A stretch of DNA of 38,669 nt from Candidatus Bathyarchaeota archaeon (GTDB taxonomy: Archaea > Thermoproteota > Bathyarchaeia > TCS64), in contig JADGNG010000023.1 of assembly GCA_017883585.1 (NCBI GenBank), positions 1-38,669 on the forward strand, in the 5' to 3' direction. The position numbers were made by a program, and so were the translations under genes. Of this stretch, positions 1 through 7,394 are shown one piece after another (positions within the stretch are counted from its first letter, which is position 1; every line of letters begins with the position of its first letter). The notes beneath the pieces were generated by a model. It saw nothing but the letters and a program-made list of their open reading frames with translations, searched no databases and was not told the DNA's origin.

Positions 1-1448
1 GCCTGATCCTTCGCCTTAAGCTCCCCAGTGTCGAGGATGAGCCCGTGCCCTCCGAACTTCTTCTCCGCTCCCGCACGGCTGAGCTGCCGGTGGACCTCAA
101 GTCTCTCCTCAAACGCCTCACGTGTGAGGGAGGTCGCCTTGGTCCCCCCGAACTCCTTGATCACCTCGTAGGGTAGCCCGAAGCTCTCGTAGAGCGTGAA
201 CGCGGTCTCCGTGTCCACGGTCTCGTAGCGCTCCAGCTTGCGCATGCCGTTGATGAATGTGTTGCGGAACTTCTGGTTCTCACCCCGGAACACAACCAGT
301 ATCCTCTCCCTATCCAGCTTGTAGGTCCCGGCGTACTCGTCGCACACGATCCCGAAGAGCCGCTCAAGCGTTTCCCCGGAGCTGGCGCTAAGACTGTTCA
401 CGTCTCCCTCGCCGCGCTCAAGAATGCTCGCGTGGACAATAGACCGCCTCAGCAGCTTACGGAGCATGTACCCGCGATCCTTATTTGATGGTTCGACGCC
501 ATCCGTGATGAGGAAAGACGCAGCGCGCACGTGGTCCGCGATGATCCTCTTCGACCTCATACCCTCGGCACCCCCTGGAAGCATATCGATTAGCCGCTTG
601 AGCGTGTCAATCTGGAACATGTCCGAGTTCCCGGTGACCGCGGCGCTTATTCTCTCCAGCCCTCCGCCGAAGTCGACGTTTCTCTGGGGCAGCTTCTCGA
701 ACCTACCGTCCTCGGTCTTCGTGTATTCCATGAAGACCGAGTTACCTATCTCCATGAACCTCCCGCACTCGCAGTTCGGGTGGCAGTGTGGCCCATACTT
801 GAGGTCGTGAGGAGTGCCGAAGTCGTAGAATATCTCCGAGTCCGGCCCACCCGGCTCGCGGGCAGGCATTTTCTCCGGCGGACCCGCCCGGCTCCACCAG
901 TTCTTTTTCGAGCTATAGTAAAAAATCCTGCCCCCCTGCATCCCCACCTCGTTCCCCCTGTTGGGGTCGCCAATGAAGACGGCCTTCGTATCTATTTTCG
1001 CCTTCTTGAAGAGTTTACGCCATATCTCGACGGACTCATCGTCCCTCGGGATGCTATACTTCTCCTCCCCCGCGAAGACGGTGACGTAGAGCTGGGAGGG
1101 GTTTATCCCCAGCTCTTTCACTAAGAAATCGAAGACCCACGGGAGCTGCTCCGGCTTGAAGTAGTCGCCCAGCGACCAGTTTCCCAGCATCTCGAAGAAT
1201 GTAGTGTGCCTGTTATCCCCCACCTCGTCAATGTCCTCCGACCTGAAGCACTTCTGAGAGTTTACGAGGCGCCTCCCGTTGGGATTAGGTTCGCCGAGGA
1301 GGTACTTGATCAACGGTTGCATGCCCGACCCGGTGAAGAGCGTCGTAACGTCCCCCTCGGGTAACAGGGAGGCCGACGGGATTAGCGTGTGTCCTATTTG
1401 CGTATAGTAGGCGAGGAACCGACTGCGGATTTCGTCGGAGGTGAGCAT
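1..1448 (-). CDS. alaS: Alanyl-tRNA synthetase, bacterial type (partial, 3' end outside window)
   Basis: This enzyme charges tRNA-Ala in the cytoplasm. The frame is open from an ATG at 1448 to the window edge, giving about 482 residues that cover the class II catalytic core, the tRNA-recognition region and the start of the editing domain. Visible blocks include FTGSGMQPLIKYLLGEP, FFEMLGNWSLGDYF, GGPDSEIFYDFG, VFMEYTKT, NVDFGGGLERI and IIADHVRAASFLI. A cysteine/histidine insert (PHCHPNCECGRFMEIGN) precedes VFMEY. These blocks match bacterial AlaRS, and the NWWSRAG..EPGGPDSE segment resembles the CPR/Patescibacteria form. The archaeal N-terminal extension with its own Cys motifs is absent. The start ATG gives MLTSDEIRSRF, where bacterial AlaRS proteins normally begin. 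The gene lies downstream of L12 on the same strand, about 155 nt away. Confidence 0.93.
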   Translation of the reverse strand, partial: MLTSDEIRSRFLAYYTQIGHTLIPSASLLPEGDVTTLFTGSGMQPLIKYLLGEPNPNGRRLVNSQKCFRSEDIDEVGDNRHTTFFEMLGNWSLGDYFKPEQLPWVFDFLVKELGINPSQLYVTVFAGEEKYSIPRDDESVEIWRKLFKKAKIDTKAVFIGDPNRGNEVGMQGGRIFYYSSKKNWWSRAGPPEKMPAREPGGPDSEIFYDFGTPHDLKYGPHCHPNCECGRFMEIGNSVFMEYTKTEDGRFEKLPQRNVDFGGGLERISAAVTGNSDMFQIDTLKRLIDMLPGGAEGMRSKRIIADHVRAASFLITDGVEPSNKDRGYMLRKLLRRSIVHASILERGEGDVNSLSASSGETLERLFGIVCDEYAGTYKLDRERILVVFRGENQKFRNTFINGMRKLERYETVDTETAFTLYESFGLPYEVIKEFGGTKATSLTREAFEERLEVHRQLSRAGAEKKFGGHGLILDTGELKAKDQ

Positions 1449-1603
1449 CCCAAGAGAATGATTGGGCTCCACTGAAAATCTTTTTGAATTGCAAGCCGGT
1501 CCCCGCCCGTTTTTCCACTAACTATGCAGCCCCCTGGAGGGTAACGTAAAATGAATAGAACTTCGGGAAACGAAAATTGCTAAGAAATAAAAGGTTTAAG
1601 AGA

Positions 1604-1906
1604 TTAACCGAAGAGGGCGCCCAGACCCTGGAGGTCCTCTTCCTTCTTCTCCTCAACCTTTGGCTTGGCGGCTGCCTTCTTCTCCTCCTTGACCTCAGTT
1701 GGCGCGGCGGCTGGGGCTGCGGCGGCTGCGAAGACCGGCGCCTTAAGTGCCTCGTCGATGTTGACCTCTGCGAGGGCTGCGACGAGTGCCTTGATGCGTA
1801 CACCGTCGGCGGCTACACCGGCGGCTGCGAGTATGGCGGTGACCGCCTCCTCAGTGATTGGCTTCTTAGCGCTGTGGAGAAGCATAGCGGCGTACATGTA
1901 CTCCAT
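1604..1906 (-). CDS. rpl12: Ribosomal protein L12 (P1 family, archaeal L12e)
   Basis: This is the flexible stalk protein of the large subunit; it binds L10 as dimers and recruits translational GTPases. At 100 aa it has the family's usual length. The helical N-terminal dimerisation part starts [21 protein letters not shown], followed by an Ala/Pro hinge at about 60-72, a Lys/Glu-rich stretch, and the conserved C-terminal tail ending GLGALFG. The start chosen matches the family and has an SD-like AGGTG 8-12 nt upstream; a longer frame back to 1996 lacks similarity and is rejected. The gene usually follows L10. Here it is about 7.5 kb away from rpl10, on the opposite strand, and divergent from the acetamidase gene. 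Confidence 0.95.
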   Translation of the reverse strand: MEYMYAAMLLHSAKKPITEEAVTAILAAAGVAADGVRIKALVAALAEVNIDEALKAPVFAAAAAPAAAPTEVKEEKKAAAKPKVEEKKEEDLQGLGALFG

Positions 1907-1945
1907 TTTAATACACCTATTCCTTGAACTGCTATGAAAGGAACA

Positions 1946-1976
1946 ATATATCCTGCATTTAATCTTTCCTATAAGG
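1946..1976 (-). promoter_or_regulatory. Probable rpl12 promoter region
   Basis: On the minus strand this AT-rich stretch holds two TATA-like elements, CCTTATAGG and GGATATATTG, 40-65 nt upstream of the L12 start. Either would give a short leader that still contains the AGGTG ribosome site. Which one is used cannot be decided from sequence. Confidence 0.4.
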
Positions 1977-2034
1977 AGCCCCCGCCCTTGTGGCAACCGT
2001 TAAAGGGGCTCAGACGCCTCTTGAATCGATTATA

Positions 2035-2967
2035 ATGGTCAAGAGGATACAGAAGATACCCTTCGAGAAACTCACACCCTCCGGGACATCGACCCTAAGC
2101 CCTTTCAACAAGCCCATCGCCACCGTCAAACCCGGTGAGGAGGTCGAGATAGAGACTTGGGATGCCTTCGGCGGCTGCATCAAGACCGAGCAGACGCGCG
2201 CCCAGGCTCTGGAGAAGGGGGTCAAGGTCCCCGTCAATCCCGTCACCGGCCCCATCTACGTCGAGGGCGCGGAACCCGGCGACAGCCTAACCGTTGAGAT
2301 ACTAGGCATCGAGCTACCCAGCAGCGGGGCGACGACTATAAGCCCCGGCTTCGGCAGCCTCGAGGGTTGGCTAAACCTCATGATCCCAAGGACGAGGATC
2401 AGCGAGATCAAGGCAGGTAAGGTACTCTACAGGACCGATAGCGGTAGGATCGTGGAGGTCACTGCTGAGCCCTTCATCGGCACCATCGGCAACTCCCCCG
2501 TCTACGAGGCGATAAACACCCTCACCCCCGGCCCACACGGCGGCAACATGGACTGCCCCGACATTCGCCCCGGCAACACCCTCATCCTCCCCGTAAACCA
2601 GCCCGGCGCCCTCTTCGGCTTAGGTGACGTCCACGCCGTCCAGGGAGACGGAGAGGTTGGCGGCTCAGCCATCGAGATACCTGCTGTCGTCAAGCTCAGG
2701 TTCGGCGTAAAGAGGCACTACCCAATAGCATGGCCCCGCGTAGAATCCCCCGAGGAGATCATGACCGTCTGCAGCGCCAAGCCTCTCGAGGACGCAGCCC
2801 GCCTCGCCCACCGCGAACTCGTAAACTGGATGGTTGCCGACTACGGCTGGGCCCGCGACGACGCCTATATGTTCCAGAGCATCGCCGCCAAGTCCCGGAT
2901 AGCTCAGATAGTCGACCCTCTCTACACCGTCGTCGCAAAGATGCCGAAGAAGTACCTCAAGCCGTGA
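2035..2967 (+). CDS. Acetamidase/formamidase family protein
   Basis: Members of this family (FmdA/AmdA) hydrolyse formamide or acetamide, or related amides, to the acid and ammonia in the cytoplasm. The 310-aa protein carries family blocks such as NPVTGPIYVEGAEPGD, GPHGGNMDCPDIRPG, LFGLGDVHAVQGDGEVGGSAIE, and a C-terminal region with LAHRELVNWMVADYG. It has the length of the short prokaryotic form. I prefer the ATG at 2035 (MVKRIQKIPFEK); a GTG 45 nt upstream would add a non-conserved tail. A TTAAAGG element about 30-35 nt before the ATG fits a leaderless mRNA. The true substrate cannot be read from sequence. A zinc-ribbon gene follows after 4 nt and is probably cotranscribed. Confidence 0.88.
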   Translation: MVKRIQKIPFEKLTPSGTSTLSPFNKPIATVKPGEEVEIETWDAFGGCIKTEQTRAQALEKGVKVPVNPVTGPIYVEGAEPGDSLTVEILGIELPSSGATTISPGFGSLEGWLNLMIPRTRISEIKAGKVLYRTDSGRIVEVTAEPFIGTIGNSPVYEAINTLTPGPHGGNMDCPDIRPGNTLILPVNQPGALFGLGDVHAVQGDGEVGGSAIEIPAVVKLRFGVKRHYPIAWPRVESPEEIMTVCSAKPLEDAARLAHRELVNWMVADYGWARDDAYMFQSIAAKSRIAQIVDPLYTVVAKMPKKYLKP

Positions 2968-2971
2968 TCTC

Positions 2972-3262
2972 ATGGACAAATGCCCGAAATGCGGCGGAGT
3001 CCTGACGGAAGGCGAGATCAGGTTCGCCAGCGACTCCGAGATGCCCAGCCCGATGAACTACATGGCAGGCATACCCAGGGGAGGCGCACCCAGCGTCTAC
3101 CCCACCTCAACTAGCTGCCCCTACTGGGAGGAGAAGACCGGGCGCAGGACTGGTTTCATCATCAAGAGCGAGGAGAAGAAAACCCTGAAGATAAATGCAT
3201 ACAGGTGCACCCTATGCGGGTACATAGAGATGTACACCTCCGACAAGCATGAGAAGCGCTAG
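2972..3262 (+). CDS. Small zinc-ribbon protein of unknown function
   Basis: I do not recognise a named family beyond the zinc ribbon. The 96-aa protein starts MDKCPKCGGVLTEGEI and ends with YRCTLCGYIEMY, so C4, C7, C79 and C82 form a two-knuckle zinc site; an extra Cys sits at 49 (TSCPYWEEK). The stretch in between is rich in Gly, Pro and Ser and may be a loop. The gene begins 4 nt after the acetamidase stop, which suggests one transcript. A role helping the amidase is only a guess from position. A nucleic-acid-binding or metal-carrying role is equally possible. Confidence 0.75.
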   Translation: MDKCPKCGGVLTEGEIRFASDSEMPSPMNYMAGIPRGGAPSVYPTSTSCPYWEEKTGRRTGFIIKSEEKKTLKINAYRCTLCGYIEMYTSDKHEKR

Positions 3263-3524
3263 ACCTGCCCGAGAATGTCGCCTTCAGCAACTCCTCCCAG
3301 TTCTAGGAGCTCTCAAGCTCCGTGAGCTTCGCCTTCCACTTATCCGGTTGGCCCCCGCCCCCGCCGCTTGCCCTCCACGCGTCAATGCAGACCTTGTAAA
3401 AATCCATCAATATCTAGTCCGCCTCGAAGTCGCACGAGCGAACCTCGATGAAAGCATATTTCCTCTGCTCATTAAACGGATGGACCCACCATTCTGTATT
3501 TAAACCGGGTACATTGTTCCTCAT
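3256..3524 (-). pseudogene. Decayed small gene with two in-frame TAG codons
   Basis: On the minus strand an ATG at 3524 opens a frame reading NTEWWVHPFNEQRKYAFIEV..CDFEAD, then TAG (3414-3416), then MDFYKVCIDAWRAS..QPDKWKAKLTELESS, then TAG (3303-3305), then NWEELLKATFSGRS, running into the end of the zinc-ribbon gene. All three parts are in one frame and look protein-like in composition. A TATA-like AAATTTAAAGG lies about 55-65 nt upstream. TAG is a common stop in this window, so readthrough as pyrrolysine is unlikely. I read this as a gene killed by two nonsense mutations. I do not recognise the protein. Two separate 34-36 aa ORFs are the alternative. Confidence 0.4.
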
Positions 3525-3633
3525 TTTTAAAAGGAACCCTAAGCCGCGCGCCTCCGGGGGACTTGGATACGTCGGCTAAACCTTTAAATTTGGAGGGCGT
3601 GGTTAACAGTTGCTAAAAAGCGGGGAAAGGCAC

Positions 3634-3645
3634 ATCTATATATGC
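3634..3645 (+). promoter_or_regulatory. TATA-like element for the S19e-led operon
   Basis: The run ATCTATATATGC is a strong TATA-box match about 50 nt before the S19e ATG, so the mRNA would have a leader of roughly 25 nt. A purine-rich GGGAA just before the ATG could act as a weak ribosome site. The 3525-3633 stretch otherwise shows no gene. Confidence 0.55.
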
Positions 3646-3689
3646 CACTCCCTGCACCGATAGAGTAGCATCTGGGAAAAGGGAACGAG

Positions 3690-4145
3690 ATGACGACAGC
3701 TTACGACGTGCCAGCCGACGTGCTCATAGGGAAACTAAGCAGCTACATCAAGGAGAACATCAAGGAAGTCACCCCCCCGGAGTGGGCGGCCCACGTCAAG
3801 ACGGGCAGCCACGTGGAGAGGGTGCCACAGGTGCCCGACTGGTGGTACGTCAGGACCGCCTCCATACTCAGAAAACTCTACATGAGCGGACCTGTAGGGG
3901 TCCAGAGGCTCAGAGGCGAGTACGGCGGACGAAAGAGGAAGGGTGACGCTCCCGCGCACCACAGGAAGGCGGGCGGAAGCATCATCCGCGCATCCCTCCA
4001 GCAACTCGAGAAGGCGGGCCTCGTTGACAAGGTCGATAAATCCGGCCGCATCCTCAGCAAGAAGGGCAGAAGCCTCCTCGACGCAATGTCGACCCAGATA
4101 AAGAAGGACCTGGACAGGGAAAGGCCTGAGATAAAGGCAGTATAG
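3690..4145 (+). CDS. rps19e: 30S ribosomal protein S19e
   Basis: This small-subunit protein is shared by archaea and eukaryotes and is needed for late 40S/30S maturation. The 151-aa product shows the family blocks PPEWAAHVKTGSHVERVPQ, DWWYVRTASILRKLYMSGPVGV, LRGEYGGRKRKG and SIIRASLQQLEKAGLVDKV, which form the winged-helix-like fold. It opens the conserved archaeal cluster S19e-PDCD5-L39e-L31e-LX-prefoldin, and a TATA-like element lies in front of it. The ATG start is supported by the family N-terminus (TTAYDVPADVLIGKL). Confidence 0.96.
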   Translation: MTTAYDVPADVLIGKLSSYIKENIKEVTPPEWAAHVKTGSHVERVPQVPDWWYVRTASILRKLYMSGPVGVQRLRGEYGGRKRKGDAPAHHRKAGGSIIRASLQQLEKAGLVDKVDKSGRILSKKGRSLLDAMSTQIKKDLDRERPEIKAV

Positions 4146-4157
4146 TCGTGGTCGCCG

Positions 4158-4496
4158 ATGTCGGGTGACGAGGAGCTACAGAGACTCAAGGCCCAGCGCA
4201 TGGCGGAGCTTCAGGCGAGGCAGCAGCAGGGCGCAGAACAGCAGCGCGCCGCGGCCGAGGCCGAGGCCCAGAAGCAGAACATCATGCGCCGACTCCTGAC
4301 TCCCGAGGCGCGGCTCCGGCTCGCCAACATCAAGATGGTGCGCCCCGAGTTCGGCCAGCAGCTCGAACTCGAGCTCGTCCAAATCGCCCAGGGTGGAAGA
4401 GTACCCCTCCCAATCACGGACGAACAGCTGAAGAGGCTCCTCGTCCAGCTGGAAGGGCAGCAGAAGAAGAGGGACATAAGCATAAGGAGACTATAA
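4158..4496 (+). CDS. PDCD5-family DNA-binding protein
   Basis: This is the archaeal homologue of eukaryotic PDCD5 and was annotated as a DNA-binding protein in early archaeal genomes; its exact role is unclear. The 112-aa protein has a charged Gln/Ala/Glu-rich N-terminal helix (residues 5-40, [18 protein letters not shown]) and the conserved three-helix core [24 protein letters not shown], followed by [12 protein letters not shown]. The first in-frame ATG is used and lies 12 nt after the S19e stop. Its fixed place between S19e and L39e in archaea suggests a link with translation or protein folding. Confidence 0.93.
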   Translation: MSGDEELQRLKAQRMAELQARQQQGAEQQRAAAEAEAQKQNIMRRLLTPEARLRLANIKMVRPEFGQQLELELVQIAQGGRVPLPITDEQLKRLLVQLEGQQKKRDISIRRL

Positions 4497-4498
4497 CG

Positions 4499-4657
4499 AT
4501 GGCAAGAAACAAGCCGCTCGCATACAAGCTCCGCCTCATTAAGGCGGGCAAGTCCAGCAGATCGGTCCCCGCGTGGATCATAGCCAAGACCAACGGTAAG
4601 GTACGCTGGAGCCCTAAGAGCGTACGCGCATGGCGCACCAGGAAACTCAAGGACTGA
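4499..4657 (+). CDS. rpl39e: 50S ribosomal protein L39e
   Basis: This very small basic protein lines the exit tunnel of the large subunit in archaea and eukaryotes. The 52-aa frame reads [18 protein letters not shown] and continues with [20 protein letters not shown] and WRTRKLKD, which matches L39e in length and in its basic, Trp-containing pattern. It starts 2 nt after the PDCD5 stop and is followed by L31e after 6 nt, the usual archaeal order. Confidence 0.95.
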   Translation: MARNKPLAYKLRLIKAGKSSRSVPAWIIAKTNGKVRWSPKSVRAWRTRKLKD

Positions 4658-4663
4658 TGAACG

Positions 4664-5059
4664 ATGTCTGAAACCGAGCGAATATATACGGTTCCTCTCA
4701 AAGAGGCCTGGAACGCCCAGCGCTACAGGCGAAGCGAGAGGGCCATGATGGTCCTCAAAGCGTTCGCCAAGCGCCACATGAAGGCGGAGACCATCACAGT
4801 CGACACCACCGTCAACGAAGCCATCTGGGCACGCGGCATAAAGAGCCCACCCCACAAGATCAGGGTCAAGATGACCAAGGACGACGAGGGCGCAGTCACA
4901 ATCACGATGGCCGAGGTCGAGGCTAAGCCCGAGACGAAGGAGTCCAAGAAGGAGCCCAAGTCAAAGGCGAAGGCCAAGGCGGCCAAGGAAGAGTCGAAAG
5001 TCGAGGCGAAGGCTGAAGCAGAAGGAGAACCCAAGGTAGAGGCTGAGAAGAAGGAATGA
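4664..5059 (+). CDS. rpl31e: 50S ribosomal protein L31e with a charged C-terminal tail
   Basis: L31e sits near the tunnel exit of the large subunit. Residues 1-85 hold the family core (IYTVPLKEAWNAQRYRRSERAM, LKAFAKRHMKAETITVD, VNEAIWARGIKSPPHKIRV). From about residue 86 a 45-residue tail of Lys, Glu and Ala follows (EAKPETKESKKEPKSKAKAK). The core alone is about the usual family length, so the protein (131 aa) is extended by this probably disordered tail. Its stop overlaps the LX start (ATGA), which suggests translational coupling. The eIF6 gene often found after L31e is not here. Confidence 0.94.
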   Translation: MSETERIYTVPLKEAWNAQRYRRSERAMMVLKAFAKRHMKAETITVDTTVNEAIWARGIKSPPHKIRVKMTKDDEGAVTITMAEVEAKPETKESKKEPKSKAKAKAAKEESKVEAKAEAEGEPKVEAEKKE

Positions 5060-5268
5060 GCGAAGTAAAGATTTTCCGGGTCAAGGGCGAGATAAACAAG
5101 CAGAAATTCTTCATCCCCATGGCCTTCAGCCAGGAGATCCGTGCGGTCAAGATGGAGCACGCCGTCGAGCGCATCTACGCCGAGATGGGTAGCCGTCACC
5201 GCGCCAAGCGTAACCAGATAACCATCTTCAGCGTAGAGGAAGTCCAGCCCACGGAGAAGGCGGGTTAA
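5056..5268 (+). CDS. rplX: 50S ribosomal protein LX (L18Ae/eL20 family)
   Basis: LX is the short archaeal relative of eukaryotic L18a. The 70-aa protein shows the single ferredoxin-like unit: KIFRVKGEINK, FFIPMAFSQEIRAVKMEHAVERIYAEMGSRHRAKRNQI and a terminal strand TIFSVEEV. Its length fits the archaeal family. It overlaps the end of L31e by 4 nt and is followed 5 nt later by prefoldin alpha, an order common in archaea. Confidence 0.93.
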   Translation: MSEVKIFRVKGEINKQKFFIPMAFSQEIRAVKMEHAVERIYAEMGSRHRAKRNQITIFSVEEVQPTEKAG

Positions 5269-5273
5269 CCCCC

Positions 5274-5720
5274 ATGGCCTCCCCCAGCAAAGAGGACCAG
5301 CTACGCAGGATTCTATACGAGCTACAGATGATGGAGGGCACAGCTCAGGTCCTCCAGCAAAGGCTCCAGATACTTACAAGCGCCCAGCAGGAGCTGCGCG
5401 TGAGCCAGCAGAGCCTAAACGATATGAAGGAGCTAAAGCCCGAGACGCCGATGCTCGTCCCCATCGGCGGTGCCGCATTCATACACGCAAAGACGGGCCC
5501 CATCGAGAAGGTCATAGTCGGCATAGGAGCCGACGTCTCCGTCGAAATGGAGTTCCCCAAGGCGCTAGAAGACGTGAACAAGCGCCTCGAGGAGGTCGAG
5601 AAGACGCTCACCTCGGTCGAGGAGCAGCTGGGACAGGTCCTAGCCCAGATGCAGAGCCACCAGGAAGTAGGTAACCGGCTCTCAGCCGAGCTTCAGGGTG
5701 GGGCACCCAATGTTCGATAG
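5274..5720 (+). CDS. pfdA: Prefoldin alpha subunit
   Basis: Prefoldin is a cytosolic hexameric chaperone (two alpha, four beta) that passes unfolded chains to the thermosome. The 148-aa protein has the expected plan: an N-terminal coiled coil (about 5-55), the two beta hairpins in the middle (PMLVPIGGAAFIHAKT, KVIVGIGADVSVEM) and a C-terminal coiled coil (about 100-135, rich in Glu, Leu and Gln). The start follows LX by 5 nt. The stop lies inside the beginning of ftsY, a typical archaeal pair. Confidence 0.95.
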   Translation: MASPSKEDQLRRILYELQMMEGTAQVLQQRLQILTSAQQELRVSQQSLNDMKELKPETPMLVPIGGAAFIHAKTGPIEKVIVGIGADVSVEMEFPKALEDVNKRLEEVEKTLTSVEEQLGQVLAQMQSHQEVGNRLSAELQGGAPNVR

Positions 5721-6621
5721 GCTCAAGCAGGGCCTAAAAGGCATAGTCGAGAAGATTTCTAAGACCGGCCTAACCGAGAAGGACCTGGAGCCACTCGTCT
5801 GGGACCTCCAGATGCAGCTCATAGGCGCCGACGTCTCAGTGCAGGTCGCGGAGAAGGTCTGCGAGGAGCTGAAGACGCGCCTCATGGGGGAGGAGGCCAA
5901 CCGCTTCGGCAGCAAATCCGACGTCGTCAAGAAGGCTCTGAAGGAGTCGATCGAGTCGGTGATGCAGACGGGGAAGGGTATTGACCTCGTCAAGGCTGTC
6001 GCCGAGGCGAAGAAGCAGGACCACCCATACGTCATCATGTTCGTCGGAATCAACGGCACCGGCAAGACCACAAGCATCGCCAAGGTCACCCATCTCCTCC
6101 AGAAGAACGACTTCACAGTCGTCCTCGCCTCAGGGGACACCTACAGAGCCGGGGCCATTGAGCAGCTGGAGGAGCACGCGAGGCGACTCGACGTCAAGAT
6201 CATCAGGCACCAGTACGGGAGCGATGCCGCGGCGGTGGGCTACGACACCGTCCAGTACGCTAAGGCGAAGGGCATCGACGCCGTCCTTATAGACACCGCG
6301 GGGCGCATGCAGACGAACCGCAACCTCATGGACGAGCTGACGAAGATCAAACGCGTCGTACAGCCCGACCTCACCCTCATGATCCTCGACTCACTTATCG
6401 GCAACGACGCGACAGAGCAGGCCCTCAGCTTCAACAAGGTCGTTGGCTTCGACGCGGCTATCCTCACGAAGGTGGATGCCGACGCGAAGGGTGGGTCGAG
6501 CCTTAGCGTCAGTTTCCTCACGGGGAAGCCCGTCATCTACGTCGGTGTGGGCCAGGGGTACGACGACCTTCAGCCTTTCGACGCGGGGTGGTTCGCGGAG
6601 AAGCTCCTCGGGGATTCGTAA
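5710..6621 (+). CDS. ftsY: Signal recognition particle receptor FtsY
   Basis: FtsY is the GTPase at the membrane that docks SRP-ribosome complexes. The protein (303 aa from MFDRLKQGL) has an N domain of helices (1-90) and a G domain with the P-loop GINGTGKTT (113-121), SGDTYRAGAIEQLEEHA, the DTAGRMQTN switch, TKVDADAKGGSSLSV and FLTGKPVIYVGVGQGYDDL. The acidic A domain of many bacterial FtsYs is absent, as usual in archaea. A GTG 12 nt upstream is an alternative start; the ATG overlaps pfdA by 11 nt. SecE follows after about 40 nt. Confidence 0.95.
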   Translation: MFDRLKQGLKGIVEKISKTGLTEKDLEPLVWDLQMQLIGADVSVQVAEKVCEELKTRLMGEEANRFGSKSDVVKKALKESIESVMQTGKGIDLVKAVAEAKKQDHPYVIMFVGINGTGKTTSIAKVTHLLQKNDFTVVLASGDTYRAGAIEQLEEHARRLDVKIIRHQYGSDAAAVGYDTVQYAKAKGIDAVLIDTAGRMQTNRNLMDELTKIKRVVQPDLTLMILDSLIGNDATEQALSFNKVVGFDAAILTKVDADAKGGSSLSVSFLTGKPVIYVGVGQGYDDLQPFDAGWFAEKLLGDS

Positions 6622-6661
6622 AGGATTTAAGGGTACCGTGCGCCTGAGAGGGCGGTAAGCG

Positions 6662-6835
6662 ATGGGCATCAACGAATTCATCGAGAGCGCGAAGAGGCTT
6701 CTGGTCACCATCAACAGGCCCGACTGGAAGACGTTCAGCCTAAGCCTTAAGATCGTGCTCCTAGGCGTCGGCGTTCTCGGGATCATCGGCTACATCATAC
6801 GCCTCGTCGCCGTCGTGCTTCAGCCAGTCGGCTGA
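6662..6835 (+). CDS. secE: Protein translocase subunit SecE (Sec61 gamma)
   Basis: SecE is the essential small subunit of the Sec translocon in the membrane. The 57-aa protein has an amphipathic N-terminal helix (INEFIESAKRLLVTINRP), the conserved D-W-K junction, and a single transmembrane helix at about 30-52 (IVLLGVGVLGIIGYIIRLVA). Length and plan match archaeal SecE. It lies between ftsY and spt5, its usual neighbours. Confidence 0.92.
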   Translation: MGINEFIESAKRLLVTINRPDWKTFSLSLKIVLLGVGVLGIIGYIIRLVAVVLQPVG

Positions 6836-6870
6836 GCCTAGCCGTCCCAAACGGCGCAATTTTCCCCAAC

Positions 6871-6888
6871 TTAGCAATATTAATATTA
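6871..6888 (+). promoter_or_regulatory. TATA-like element for the spt5-L11-L1-L10 operon
   Basis: The AT-rich palindromic run AGCAATATTAATATTAGC sits about 25-35 nt before the TTG start of spt5. It is the only AT-rich spot in the 73-nt gap after secE, so a promoter producing a leaderless mRNA is likely. Confidence 0.5.
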
Positions 6889-6908
6889 GCCATCTGCTTA
6901 CGCTTACG

Positions 6909-7391
6909 TTGCAACCGGACGTGGCAGATGTGCCAGACAAGCCCCAGACCCAGCTCTTCGCGGTGAAGGTTACAAACGGCCAGGAGAGGACTGTAGCCGA
7001 TATGCTCGCCGATAAGGCGAAGATCGAGCACATTTCGGTCCTGGCGATAATGGCGCCGTCGGAGCTGAAGGGCTACATAATCATTGAGAGCGTCAACCCT
7101 CACATGGTCGACGAGCTCATAAGGGGCGTACGTTATGCCAGGGAGCGAGTTCAGGGGACTGTCTCACCCGCAGAGGTTGAGCACTACCTTGAGACGAAGC
7201 CGGCCATCGAAGGCCTGGCTGAGGGCACCCTGGTGGACGTCGTAGCTGGGCCCTTCAAGGGGATGCAGGCGAGGGTGGTGCGCGTGGATACCTCCAAGGA
7301 GGAAGTCACGATCGAGATCCTGGAGGCGGCTTTTAGCCTGCCGATAACCGTCCACGCCGACTATGTCCGGGAGGTTAAAGGAGCTAATTAG
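6909..7391 (+). CDS. spt5: Transcription elongation factor Spt5 (NusG-like)
   Basis: Spt5 binds RNA polymerase across the clamp with Spt4 and raises processivity. The 160-aa protein has an NGN domain (about 15-95: LFAVKVTNGQERTVADML, GYIIIESVNPHMVDELIRGV) and a C-terminal KOW domain (about 105-155: EGTLVDVVAGPFKGMQARVVRVD). Starts at TTG 6909 or GTG 6921/6930 are possible; the TTG fits a leaderless start from the TATA-like element upstream. L11 follows after 3 nt. The spt5-L11-L1-L10 order is the archaeal version of nusG-rplK-rplA-rplJ. Confidence 0.94.
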   Translation: MQPDVADVPDKPQTQLFAVKVTNGQERTVADMLADKAKIEHISVLAIMAPSELKGYIIIESVNPHMVDELIRGVRYARERVQGTVSPAEVEHYLETKPAIEGLAEGTLVDVVAGPFKGMQARVVRVDTSKEEVTIEILEAAFSLPITVHADYVREVKGAN

Positions 7392-7394
7392 AAA

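Noticed and set aside
3303-3416. Pyrrolysine at the two in-frame TAG codons
   Set aside because: TAG is a frequent ordinary stop in this window and no pyl gene is present here; gene decay is simpler.
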